Assembly (NCBI GenBank): GCA_023460955.1
Contig: JAEWOH010000024.1
Coordinates: 62,001-126,000, forward strand
From: Bacillota bacterium
GTDB taxonomy: Bacteria; Bacillota; Clostridia; Acetivibrionales; DSM-1351
Reading direction: 5' to 3'
Length of the DNA stretch: 64,000 nt
Part shown: positions 17,858 through 28,000 of the stretch, piece by piece
How positions within the stretch are numbered: position 1 is the first letter of the stretch
Layout: each line of letters starts with the position of its first letter
Program-made: the position numbers and the translations under genes
The notes under the pieces: generated by a model
Told to the model about the DNA's origin: nothing
Database searches by the model: none
The model's input: the letters and a program-made list of their open reading frames with translations, nothing else

Positions 17858-18232
17858 ATGGAAATACTTAAGGGACTTGGAATACTTGATACATCGTTTT
17901 TAGTACCAGTGATTATCGTTGCAGCAATAATATTAATTATTGCAAAGGTAGCCAAAAGCTTGCTAAAACTAGCGGTGCTGGCGGCAGTAGTTGCAGTGGG
18001 ATTCATTATTTATACTAATCTGCCAAGCTTTACTGTCAATAATGGTACTGCAACTCTGGATTTATTGGGAAAGCAGCACACTGTAAGTGTAAAGGATGCA
18101 AAAGTTGTAACTGAGCAAAAAGACGGAGAAACTAAAACAGTATTGGTATCCGGAAGTACACGTATAGAATTGCCGTTCAGCAAGAGTTTTGCAGATAAGT
18201 TTATTACTGAAAAACTCAAGAATGAGAAGTAA
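17858..18232 (+). CDS. Small membrane protein of unknown function
   Basis: A 124-residue protein with two closely spaced hydrophobic helices (about residues 14-30 and 33-52). A soluble beta-rich tail follows that looks exported or cytoplasmic depending on topology. I recognise no family. A GGAGG site supports the ATG, and a 13-bp hairpin follows the stop codon. The upstream neighbour on the same strand is a membrane peptidase. Confidence 0.7.
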   Translation: MEILKGLGILDTSFLVPVIIVAAIILIIAKVAKSLLKLAVLAAVVAVGFIIYTNLPSFTVNNGTATLDLLGKQHTVSVKDAKVVTEQKDGETKTVLVSGSTRIELPFSKSFADKFITEKLKNEK

Positions 18233-18263
18233 ATCTTGTATACAATAAACTTTTTAATTAAGT

Positions 18264-18297
18264 CAAACCCGCACAAATAGACGATTGTGCGGGTTTG
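18264..18297 (+). terminator. Hairpin terminator after the small membrane protein gene
   Basis: A perfect 13-bp GC-containing stem (18264-18276 with 18285-18297) and an 8-base loop. The following sequence is only moderately T-rich. Confidence 0.65.
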
Positions 18298-18412
18298 GTA
18301 TTTATTACATGTATAAATTTATGGTTTAAGCACCTCTTTTGTGGTATAAATAAGACATAGCAGTTTTGATTATACTACTTATTCATAATAATTTTTTAAA
18401 GAGGTGATTTGT

Positions 18413-20641
18413 ATGGAAGCATGGAGAAGATTTAAACACGGGAACTGGTGTGAAGAAATAGATGTAAGAGATTTTATAGTTAACAATTATACGCCTTATG
18501 AAGGTGATTCTTCCTTTCTTCAAGGACCCACAGAAGAGACTAATAAGTTGTGGGGACAAGTAAGTGATTTGTTGACAAAAGAAAGGGAAAATGGTGGAGT
18601 TCTTGACGTTGATACCAGTATTATTTCAACAATGACTTCCCACAATGCTGGTTATATCGACAAAGACCTGGAGAAAATTGTAGGCCTTCAGACAGACAAA
18701 CCCCTGAAAAGAGGAATAATGCCCTTCGGCGGAATGAGAATGGTTATTAAGGGCAGTGAGGCTTATGGAAAGAAAATAGATGATAATATTGTAAAAACCT
18801 TTACAGAATACAGAAAGACCCATAATGACGGGGTTTACGATGTTTATACTCCTGAAATGATGAGGGCAAAAAAAGCGGGCATTATCACTGGTCTTCCTGA
18901 TGCTTACGGAAGAGGAAGAATAATCGGTGATTATAGAAGAGTTGCCCTGTATGGAATAAACAGACTTATTGAAGAAAAGGAAAGACAGCTTAAAAGTCTT
19001 GAATTGGACTATATGGATAGCGAGACTATTCAGGAAAGAGAAGAAACAAAGAGCCAGATAAAAGCTTTGGAATACCTGAAACAGATGGCAGAACAGTATG
19101 GTTTCGACATATCAAGACCGGCGGAAACCGCACAGGAAGCTTTTCAATGGTTGTATTTTGCGTTCCTTGGAGCAGTAAAGGAGCAGAACGGAGCTGCAAT
19201 GAGCCTTGGAAGAGTATCAACCTTCCTTGACATTTACATTGAAAGAGACCTTAAGGAAGGTGTTCTGACAGAGCAGAAAGCTCAGGAATTAATGGACCAT
19301 TTTGTTATGAAACTCAGAATGGTACGTTTTCTTAGAACACCTGAATATGAAAAGCTATTCTCTGGAGATCCTACCTGGGTTACAGAAAGTATCGGGGGAA
19401 TGGGCCTTGACGGAAGGACGCTTGTAACAAAGAATTCCTTTAGAATGCTGCATACGCTATATAATCTGGGTCATGCTCCAGAACCAAACATGACCGTTTT
19501 ATGGTCAGTACATTTGCCTGAAGGCTTCAAAAAATATTGTGCCGAAACTTCGATTAAGACAAGCTCAATCCAGTACGAAAGCGATGATATAATGAGATAT
19601 TACTGGGGCGATGACTACGGAATTGCCTGTTGTGTATCGGCAATGAGAATCGGAAAGCAGATGCAATTCTTCGGAGCTCGCTGTAACATGGCTAAAGCAC
19701 TGCTATATGCAATTAACGGCGGACGTGATGAAAAGTCGGGTGTACAGGTAGGGCCGGCACTGAATCCTATTGAAACCGAATACCTTGATTACGACGATGT
19801 AATGAAACGCTTTGATTTAGTACTTACCTGGGTTGCAAGACTGTATATAAATACTCTTAATATTATTCATTACATGCACGACAAATATGCTTACGAAAGG
19901 CTTCAGATGTCGCTGCACGACAAGGATATTCTAAGAACCATGGCCTGTGGAATAGCGGGGCTGTCAGTCGTAGCAGATTCACTAAGTGCTATAAAATATG
20001 CAAAGGTCAAGGTTATAAGAAATGATGAAGGACTTGCAGTGGACTATGATATAGAAGGAGACTATCCTAAGTTTGGTAACAATGATGACCGCGTTGACAA
20101 TATTGCTGTGATGCTTGTGAAAAGATTTATGGAGAAGCTTGAAAAGCAAAGAACTTACAGACATTCAGTTCCTACTCTTTCAGTACTCACCATCACTTCA
20201 AATGTTGTATATGGTGCAAAAACAGGGAATACCCCAGATGGAAGAAAAGCAGGAGAACCTTTCGGACCGGGAGCAAACCCTATGCATGGCAGGGATTTGA
20301 ATGGGGCACTTGCAGTGTTGAAGTCTATATCCAAGCTCCCTTATCAATTTGCACAGGACGGTATTTCTTATACCTTCTCAATTATCCCGAAAGCACTGGG
20401 AAGAGATGATAATCAAAGGGTAAGCAATCTTTCAGCGTTACTTGACTCCTACTTCAAAGAAGGAGGACATCACATTAATATAAATGTTTTTGAAAGAGAA
20501 ATGCTGCTGGATGCTATGGAACATCCTGAAAAGTATCCTCAGCTGACAATAAGGGTATCGGGTTATGCGGTAAACTTTATTAAGCTTACAAGAGAACAGC
20601 AGCTTGATGTTATCAACCGAACTATACATGAGAATATTTAA
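18413..20641 (+). CDS. pflB: Formate C-acetyltransferase (pyruvate formate-lyase)
   Basis: Glycyl-radical enzyme that converts pyruvate and CoA to acetyl-CoA and formate during fermentation. The protein has 742 residues, the normal length. The active-site pair Cys406-Cys407 is in IACCVSAMRIG and the radical Gly717 in RVSGYAV near the C-terminus. The ATG at 18413 is preferred over the GTG at 18404, because AAAGAGGTGA (18398-18407) overlaps the latter. The activating enzyme gene follows after a hairpin. In a clostridium this route may mainly supply formate for one-carbon metabolism; that is inference. Confidence 0.96.
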   Translation: MEAWRRFKHGNWCEEIDVRDFIVNNYTPYEGDSSFLQGPTEETNKLWGQVSDLLTKERENGGVLDVDTSIISTMTSHNAGYIDKDLEKIVGLQTDKPLKRGIMPFGGMRMVIKGSEAYGKKIDDNIVKTFTEYRKTHNDGVYDVYTPEMMRAKKAGIITGLPDAYGRGRIIGDYRRVALYGINRLIEEKERQLKSLELDYMDSETIQEREETKSQIKALEYLKQMAEQYGFDISRPAETAQEAFQWLYFAFLGAVKEQNGAAMSLGRVSTFLDIYIERDLKEGVLTEQKAQELMDHFVMKLRMVRFLRTPEYEKLFSGDPTWVTESIGGMGLDGRTLVTKNSFRMLHTLYNLGHAPEPNMTVLWSVHLPEGFKKYCAETSIKTSSIQYESDDIMRYYWGDDYGIACCVSAMRIGKQMQFFGARCNMAKALLYAINGGRDEKSGVQVGPALNPIETEYLDYDDVMKRFDLVLTWVARLYINTLNIIHYMHDKYAYERLQMSLHDKDILRTMACGIAGLSVVADSLSAIKYAKVKVIRNDEGLAVDYDIEGDYPKFGNNDDRVDNIAVMLVKRFMEKLEKQRTYRHSVPTLSVLTITSNVVYGAKTGNTPDGRKAGEPFGPGANPMHGRDLNGALAVLKSISKLPYQFAQDGISYTFSIIPKALGRDDNQRVSNLSALLDSYFKEGGHHININVFEREMLLDAMEHPEKYPQLTIRVSGYAVNFIKLTREQQLDVINRTIHENI

Positions 20642-20660
20642 TATAGCCGGAAAAATATAT

Positions 20661-20706
20661 GCACCGGCAGAAAAGTCCAGCTTAACAAACTTTACCGGTG
20701 CTTTTT
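20661..20706 (+). terminator. Hairpin with T tract between pflB and pflA
   Basis: Outer 7-bp stem GCACCGG/CCGGTGC (20661-20667 with 20695-20701), an inner AAAGT/ACTTT pairing, then five T residues at 20702-20706. It lies 8 bases before the pflA ribosome binding site, so it probably reduces transcription into pflA rather than stopping it. Confidence 0.6.
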
Positions 20707-20730
20707 CTAAAACGGGAGGGGGTAATAGTT

Positions 20731-21459
20731 ATGGAAGTAAAAGGTAGGGTCCATTCTTTTGAAACCTTTGGAACTGTAGATGGACCAGGTATTAGATTTA
20801 TAGTGTTTCTGAAGGGCTGCCCTTTACGCTGTAAATATTGCCACAACAGAGATACCTGGAGTCAGGAAGGAGCAAAACTTTATAGTCCTGACGAGATAAT
20901 AAATGAAGTAAATAAGTACAGGACATTCATAGATTCATCAAAGGGAGGGATAACTGTAAGCGGAGGCGAACCTCTTATTCAACCTGAGTTTGTAAAGGCT
21001 CTGTTTGAAAGATGCAGGGAACAGGGTATTCATACTGCTGTTGATACTTCAGGTTATGTAAATCTGGATGAGCAGGTCCTGGAGGTATTAAAACATACCG
21101 ACCTTGTTTTGCTGGATCTGAAGCAGGCAAATGCTCAGAAACACAAAGAGCTTACAGGGGTAGAAAATGACAGAATCAAGCGCTTTACTAATTACCTCGG
21201 AGAAATAGGAAAACCGGTATGGATCAGATATGTACTTGTACCCGGGTACACAGATGCAGAAGAGGATCTTATGGCAGCTTATGAATATCTCAAGGGGTTT
21301 AAGAATATCGAGAAGATTGAAGTACTTCCATATCATACTCTTGGTAAGGAAAAGTGGGAAAAGCTCTGTGTCGAATATCCTCTTGAAGGTGTTAGGACAC
21401 CTACTGACGAGGAAGTCAGGAAGGCAAAAAACATTATAAGCACTGGAAGTGCAGGTTAA
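20731..21459 (+). CDS. pflA: Pyruvate formate-lyase activating enzyme (radical SAM)
   Basis: Radical S-adenosylmethionine enzyme that abstracts hydrogen from the PflB glycine to switch it on. The [4Fe-4S] ligands Cys30, Cys34 and Cys37 are in GCPLRCKYCHN. The SGGEPL motif follows at about residue 75. It has 242 residues, the usual size. The ATG at 20731 has GGGAGGGGG just upstream; an in-frame start at 20698 lies inside the intercistronic hairpin and is unlikely. Confidence 0.95.
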   Translation: MEVKGRVHSFETFGTVDGPGIRFIVFLKGCPLRCKYCHNRDTWSQEGAKLYSPDEIINEVNKYRTFIDSSKGGITVSGGEPLIQPEFVKALFERCREQGIHTAVDTSGYVNLDEQVLEVLKHTDLVLLDLKQANAQKHKELTGVENDRIKRFTNYLGEIGKPVWIRYVLVPGYTDAEEDLMAAYEYLKGFKNIEKIEVLPYHTLGKEKWEKLCVEYPLEGVRTPTDEEVRKAKNIISTGSAG

Positions 21460-21544
21460 AATCATATTTCCAATATTAGTTGTTATTTGTATAGTATTAG
21501 TTGCCTAATCATTTTAATGCCTTAAAGTATTTCATATTTAGTGC

Positions 21545-21778
21545 AAAATACATTAGTACAATTTTATTTAATTGGAAGCACGGTAAAAAAGTTTGCTGAA
21601 ATTTGTTGGTGAAGAACAAGTTTTTAGACGGCAAATTTACACGAAGTAAATTTGAGCGGCAGGCCGAGACCTGGATGGTCGAGTCGCTGCGACGGCATAA
21701 AGAATTGTTATGAACCCTACTATTTCAAGTAAACTTTTTGTGTGCAATCAATTAAATAAATATTGTACGAGTATAGCA
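21545..21778 (+). repeat. Structured ~240-nt repeat, copy C
   Basis: Third copy, same orientation as A and B. The closing stem reads TTAATTG/CAATTAA where A and B read TTAATGG/CCATTAA, a pair-preserving change. Another stem reads AAGTTT/AAACTT where A has GAATTT/AAATTC. The hairpin CAAATTTAC/GTAAATTTG and the core CTGGATGGTCGAGTCGCTGC are as in copy A. Homology with copy A continues to about 21830 on the right. Confidence 0.75.
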
Positions 21779-21879
21779 TTAAAGACAACAAAGGGTATCA
21801 AGTAAAGGTTAGGCTATTATAATCAGTTTCGACATGAATATATGGTTTAGATGCATTTATGGTATTTGCATTCCAGCCA

Positions 21880-21885
21880 TATAAT
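21880..21885 (+). promoter_or_regulatory. Candidate -10 element before the glucan synthase leader RNA
   Basis: Consensus TATAAT about 16 bases before the structured leader begins. No good -35 element is at the proper distance, so activator dependence or another sigma factor is possible. A second TATAAT at 21818-21823 also lacks a -35. Confidence 0.35.
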
Positions 21886-21900
21886 AAAAATTTATCAAAT

Positions 21901-22023
21901 AGTACTAAAGCTTGTGAATTTGGGGCAACATAATAGTGAATCTTATGATATAAGCCGTGAAAACGGTTTGCATCAGAGCAAACACTTGAAGTTGCCCGTG
22001 GATTCTGCTTTGGTACTTTTTTG
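21901..22023 (+). ncRNA. Structured leader RNA or small RNA upstream of the cyclic glucan synthase gene
   Basis: About 120 bases fold into a closed structure. The ends pair over 11 bp with one G-U (21901-21911 with 22007-22017); a second stem GGGCAAC/GTTGCCC is perfect (21923-21929 with 21991-21997). An inner 7-bp hairpin (21952-21958 with 21963-21969) carries a GAAA tetraloop. A competing hairpin GTTTGC/GCAAAC (21966-21971 with 21978-21983) shares bases with it. Six T residues follow the closing stem (22017-22022), giving a terminator shape 35 bases before the next start codon. It is either a small RNA or a riboswitch-like attenuator; I match it to no known class. A 65-residue ORF across it (21851-22048) is rejected. 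Confidence 0.55.
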
Positions 22024-22057
22024 TTTTAAAAATTTTTATAAATGGTGATATACATAT

Positions 22058-25000
22058 ATGAATATACCAATCTTACTGATAATAATTTTACTGACTGCAA
22101 TATTAACCGCCATAATAACTTGGGTAAACAAACATTCCTCTTTTGAATTCCAGATAGAGGACGTTGTTTTATGTAGTGATGAACTGGAGAGACATGCTGA
22201 GGAGTTGGCGAAAACTCAGAAAACAATAAAAAGAAAAAACAGTATCCGGAGAGTATCCAAAAGAGTTGAGTCAAAGTATCAAGGTATACTGGACACTTAC
22301 GAAAGCCTGAACAGGGATGTATCAGCAGCCTTTCCCATTCCTCCGGCTGCAGAGTGGTTATTGGACAACTTCTATATTGTTGAGGAACAGAAATGTATTC
22401 TGATAAAAGAACTTAATGAGATCAGAAAAGCTGTGCCTGTTTTATCCGAGGGCACTTACAGAGGATATCCCAGAATTTATTCAATTGCTGTAGAAATAGT
22501 CTCCCATATGGACGGAAACGCAAATGAAAGAACCATTCACGATTTCGTAACAGCCTATCAGAGACACGTCTTTCTTTCAATAGAAGAATTATGGCTGCTA
22601 ACTCTCATGGTAAAGGCAGCTCTTATGGAAAAACTCTGGGTGGTGTGCCAGAGGATGAATTCAACCCGCAAGGACTGGTATAAGGCACAGGAAATATCAA
22701 ATATGATTAAAGGTTTTGAACACGATTGTGATGCTTTCAGAAGTCAGATTACCGGACTTGATGATTTATCTCCTGCCTTCGTGGAATTTCTTATAAAGAA
22801 GCTTAGAAAAGAAGGCTCGAAAACTCTATGGATGATTGAATGCATTGACGGTATTCTTGTTCAAAAAAGCTCCAATACTGACAGCTATATATCGAAGGAT
22901 CATCATAACCAGGCAGTTACCCAGGTTTCTATAGGCAACGTTATCAATAGTCTCAGAGCCTTGTCCGGATATGACAGCACAGCGTTGTTTGAAGGCTTAT
23001 GTGAAGTTGAACGGTTATTGAAACTTGATCCATCGGGGATTTATCCCGAAATGGAATTTAACTCTAGAAACTACTACAGAAATGTTGTTGTTGAACTTGC
23101 TGAGAAATACAATACAACAGAAATAAATATTGCAAGATTAAGCTGTGAATATGCCGGGGAAGCAACTGACGGAACACCGGACAGGCATGTGGGCCATTAC
23201 CTAATTGGGAATGGTCAGGCCCGTTTATACAGTGAATTTAACAAAAAACAGGAAAAGCTCGGAGATTATAAGCCTTTCTATAAAAGACATTCAGTTAAAC
23301 TGTTTCTTTTAGCCGTTGTTGTTTTAACTTTTTGTATTTCTATTATACCTGCAAGGTATGGATTAAAACGGGAAGAGGACTTTGTAAAAGTATTTGTAGT
23401 TATTCTAAGTATTTTAAGCCTTATCCCAGCAAGTGAAATAGCAACAGCCCTCATAAACAGCCTATTGAGCAGGACTATTATTCCTGCACGCTTCCCCAAG
23501 CTTGAACTTAAAAACAGCATCCCGGAAGAGATGGCAACAATGGTCATAGTTCCTACTCTTATACCTAACGTAAAAAGAACGCTTGAGTTAATAAACAATC
23601 TGGAGGTTTTTTACCTGGCAAACAGGGATAAAAACATTTATTTTACACTTGTAGGGGACTTTAAAGACTCCGATACTGAAACAAACCCTGAGGACAGCGA
23701 TATTTTAACTAATGCATTTCAAAGAATAGAGAGCCTTAACAAAAAATATGTTACTGATGGGACTCACATATTTTTCTTCCTGTGCAGAAAAAGGCAGTTT
23801 AATGAAAAACAGCAAAAATGGATGGGCTGGGAGAGAAAACGTGGAGCAATAATTGAATTTAACAGAGTGTTGAGGGGTAATAAAGACACAAGTTATTCAT
23901 ATAACAGTGTTGAACTTGAGGCAATACCAAAAGTTAAATATGTAATAACACTCGATGCAGATACTCAGTTGCCTCCAGAATCGGCTAAACAGCTGATAGG
24001 AACCATAGCCCATCCTATGAACAAAGCTGTAATCGACAATGAGACAGGCTTGGTAACAGAGGGGTATGGAATACTTCAGCCAAGAATTAATGTAAATATT
24101 GAGAGTTCCAATGCATCGCTATTTACAAAGATATTTGCCGGACAGGGAGGTATAGATCCTTATACTACAACTGTCTCCGATGTTTATCAGGATGCTTTCG
24201 GAGAAGGTATCTTTACTGGTAAGGGAATATATGACGTAGATATTTTTCAGCAAACCCTTGATCAGGCTATTCCTGAAAATACTGTACTGAGCCATGATTT
24301 GCTGGAGGGCAGCTATCTCAGAACAGGTCTTGTCACAGATATCGAGCTGATTGACGGGTACCCTGCCAAATATAATTCCTTCATGATGAGGCTTCACCGC
24401 TGGACAAGAGGGGATTGGCAGCTGCTGCCCTGGATTACCGGTAAGAATAATCTTTCATTACTTTCTAAATGGAAAATGCTTGATAACTTAAGAAGAAGCC
24501 TTGTCTACCCTGTGCTTGCGATTATGCTTATTCTTGCATTGCTGACTTTGCCAAAGAGCAGCAGTGCCTTTGTATGGTTAGGTATCGCTTCTTTATGTGC
24601 ACCTATATTCAGCTATATTGTTTACCTCATTTTTGTGGGGGACTACAGAGTTTATATTACAAAGAGAAGTGCAACAGTTTTTACAGGGCTAAAGGCAATA
24701 CTGCTTCAAATAGGCTTAATGCTGACCTTTGCACCCTACCAGGCTTGGCTTATGGCTGATGCCATCATAAAAACGCTGGGGAGAGTACTGATTACCAGAA
24801 AAAATCTACTTGAATGGGTTACTGCAGCCGACATGGAGCTTGCCCTTAAAAATGATTTGGGAAGCTATTATAGAAGAATGTGGTTCGCACCTTTGTATGG
24901 AGTAGCTGTTTTTGCATCAGTGTTACTTGTTTACAAGGACTATATCCTGGTATCACTTGCAGTACTTGTACTTTGGTTAATTTCACCCTGGGTAGCTTAT

Positions 25001-28000
25001 TATATAAGCAGACCTGCAAAAAATAGAACAGAAAGCCTTTCCGAGCATAGCAATTACGAACTGAAACTACTGGCGAGAAAGACCTGGTGCTATTTTGACG
25101 AATTTGCAGGTCCTGAAGAAAATTATCTCCCTGCTGATAATTTTCAGGAGGAACCTTATAAGGGTGCAGCGCACAGAACCTCCCCTACCAATATTGGCAT
25201 TTTGCTGGTATCCCATCTGGCAGCAAGAGATATGGGTTATATTAATTCAATTGATTTGCTTCAGAGAATAACAAATACAGTAGATACCATAGACAAGCTG
25301 CAGAAATGGAACGGTCATCTTTATAATTGGTATAATACTACCAATCTCGAAGTTCTGCGGCCTAAATTTGTTTCAACAGTTGACAGCGGGAATTTCGCCG
25401 GCTATCTGATGGTACTTGAAGAGGGTCTCAGACAATATGGAGAGAAAGCCATTTATGACCAAACAAATCTTGAAGCTTTTCTTGATCTGCTTGAGCTTTG
25501 CAATAGGGAAATCAACGAAGAAAAGCCGTATTTTGATATCGAAGTGCTCAGAAAGCTGGTTCTGAATACAGCGACAAAAGATGCTGCTGATAAGGCTGCT
25601 AATAAGGCTGCTGATTTGGAACAAAGCTGTATCCAAATGTGTGATAACATTGTCAAGTACCTTAATGAACTTGATCCGGAAAGCAAAAAAGGCTACTGGT
25701 TAATCAAGCTTACAGCTGCGTTGGATGAATTCCACAGACTTTATGGAGAATTTGGGACGGCTCTTTTCGACAGTTTTAATAAAATACCTGAATTGCAGGT
25801 ACAGCTGAAGAACTTGAGAAAACGTCTGGAGGTCCTGCTTGAAGATATACAGTTCAAGAGCCTGTATGACCCAAGGAGAAGCTTGTTTGCAATAGGTTTT
25901 GAAGTAGAGGAGGGGCATCTCAGCAGGTCCTTTTATGATCTTTTTGCCTCAGAGTCCAGGCAGACCAGCCTGGTTGCAATTGCTAAAGGAGAAGTTGAAA
26001 AGCAGCATTGGTTCAAGCTTGGAAGGAAGCTGACTCGTGTAGAGGGTGATAGGGGCCTCGTATCATGGACCGGCACAATGTTTGAATATCTCATGCCCAA
26101 GCTTGTTATTAAAAGCTACCCTAATACATTGATAGAGAAAACATATAAATTTGTGGTCAATACTCAGATAAAATACTCCGAGGCACAGGGACTACCCTGG
26201 GGCATATCAGAATCCTGCTATCACGCTTTTGATATAGCTCTAAATTATCAGTACAGAGCTTTTGGAGTACCGTATCTCGGACTTAAAAGGGGACTTGTAA
26301 ACGATATGGTTATTGCCCCCTATGCAACAATTATGGCCATAGATATTGCGCCCTGGGAGTGCTGGAAAAATATTATTAAACTCCGGAAACTTGGGGCCGA
26401 AGGCAAGTTTGGATTTTATGAGGCTCTTGACTTTACTGATTCAAGGCTGAAGGAAGGACAGAAATGCGCCATTGTCAAGAGCTACATGGTACACCATCAG
26501 GGTATGAGCATGCTGGCCTTTGTTAACTATTTTAAAGAAAATATAATGCAGAAGAGATTCCATAGTAATCCCAAGATAAAAGCTGTGGATACTCTGTTAC
26601 AGGAAAAGTTCCCGGCACATGTAATTATTTCAAAAGAACATAGGGAAAAGCCTTTGTTTAACTACAGAAAACAGTCAAATTCGGAGGAAACGGTTATTCG
26701 GAGCTTTACCAAGCTTGATACAATACCGGGACTGCACCTGCTGACAAACGGCAGCTACAACGTAATGCTGTCAGATCGGGGAAGCGGCTTTGCAAGATGT
26801 AATTCATTATCAGTATACAGATGGGCTAATGACTATATGGCCAGCAGCGGGGCATTCATTTATTTAAGGAATGTAAATTCAAATGACTTCTGGTCAACCA
26901 CGTATAATCCGATTAATACTGCACCGGAGGCCTATAAGGTGATTTTTTCTCCACACAAGGCTGAATTTATAAGAAGAGAAGGTAATATAGAAACCAATAC
27001 AGAGGTTCTGGTGAGCGCCGAAGACAATACAGAGATAAGGAGGGTCAGCATCCATAATCACAGCAGCGCAAAGAGAACGGTCGAGCTTACAAGCTATATG
27101 GAGGTTGTCCTTATACAGCCTGAATCTGATAATGCCCATCCCGCTTTCAGCAAACTATTTGTAAAGACGGAATATATTAGTGAGTATAACGGTTTACTGG
27201 CGATGAGAAGAAAGAGGGATGATGTCAAGCAGACAGTTTGGGGCTATCATGCGGTTTCAACTGACGGACAAATTCAGGGAAATATTGAATATGAAACCGA
27301 CCGTTCTCAGTTTATCGGAAGGAACAGGAGTCTGTCTCATCCAAAAGCCATGGAACCGGATCAACCGCTATCTAACTCTGTGGGACCGGTGCTTGACCCG
27401 GTGTTCAGCCTTAGAATCAGAGTATGTATAGATCCCGGCGAAACGGCTGTTGTTAACTTTGCAATTGGTACTTGTGATACAAGGCGAGTTGCCGTTGATA
27501 TGCTTGAAAAATACAGTGATGTAGCAGCTGCAGAAAGAGTAATAGAAATGGCCTGGACACGAAGTGTTGTTGAAGCCGGCTTCATTAATATAAGCGGTAA
27601 TGATGAGAGAGCATATTTTCATTTGCTGCCAAAGCTTCTTTATGGTCTGGACAGAAGAGAACAAGCCGATTATATAAAGGCTAATAGGCTGAGTCAGCCT
27701 GACCTTTGGCCTTTTGGTATTTCCGGAGACGTGCCCATAGTGCTTGTCACTGTTAAAAGCAGGGATAGTTTTGAGGAAATACGTTGGGCTTTAAAGCTAC
27801 ACGATTTTTTACGGCTTAAAGGGATTAGTTTTGATCTGGTTATACTTATGATAGATCAGGAATCATATATACAGCCGCTTTTTGAAATGATCCGTGATTT
27901 GGCTGTATCAGGCCGCTCTTATGATTTAATGGATAGGAGAGGCGGAATATTTATCAGAGATGAAAAACAAATGACCCCTGACCAGAGGAATTTGCTATAT

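Noticed and set aside
21851..22048. 65-residue plus-strand ORF before the glucan synthase gene
   Set aside because: It lies across the structured leader, has no ribosome binding site of note, and its composition looks random.
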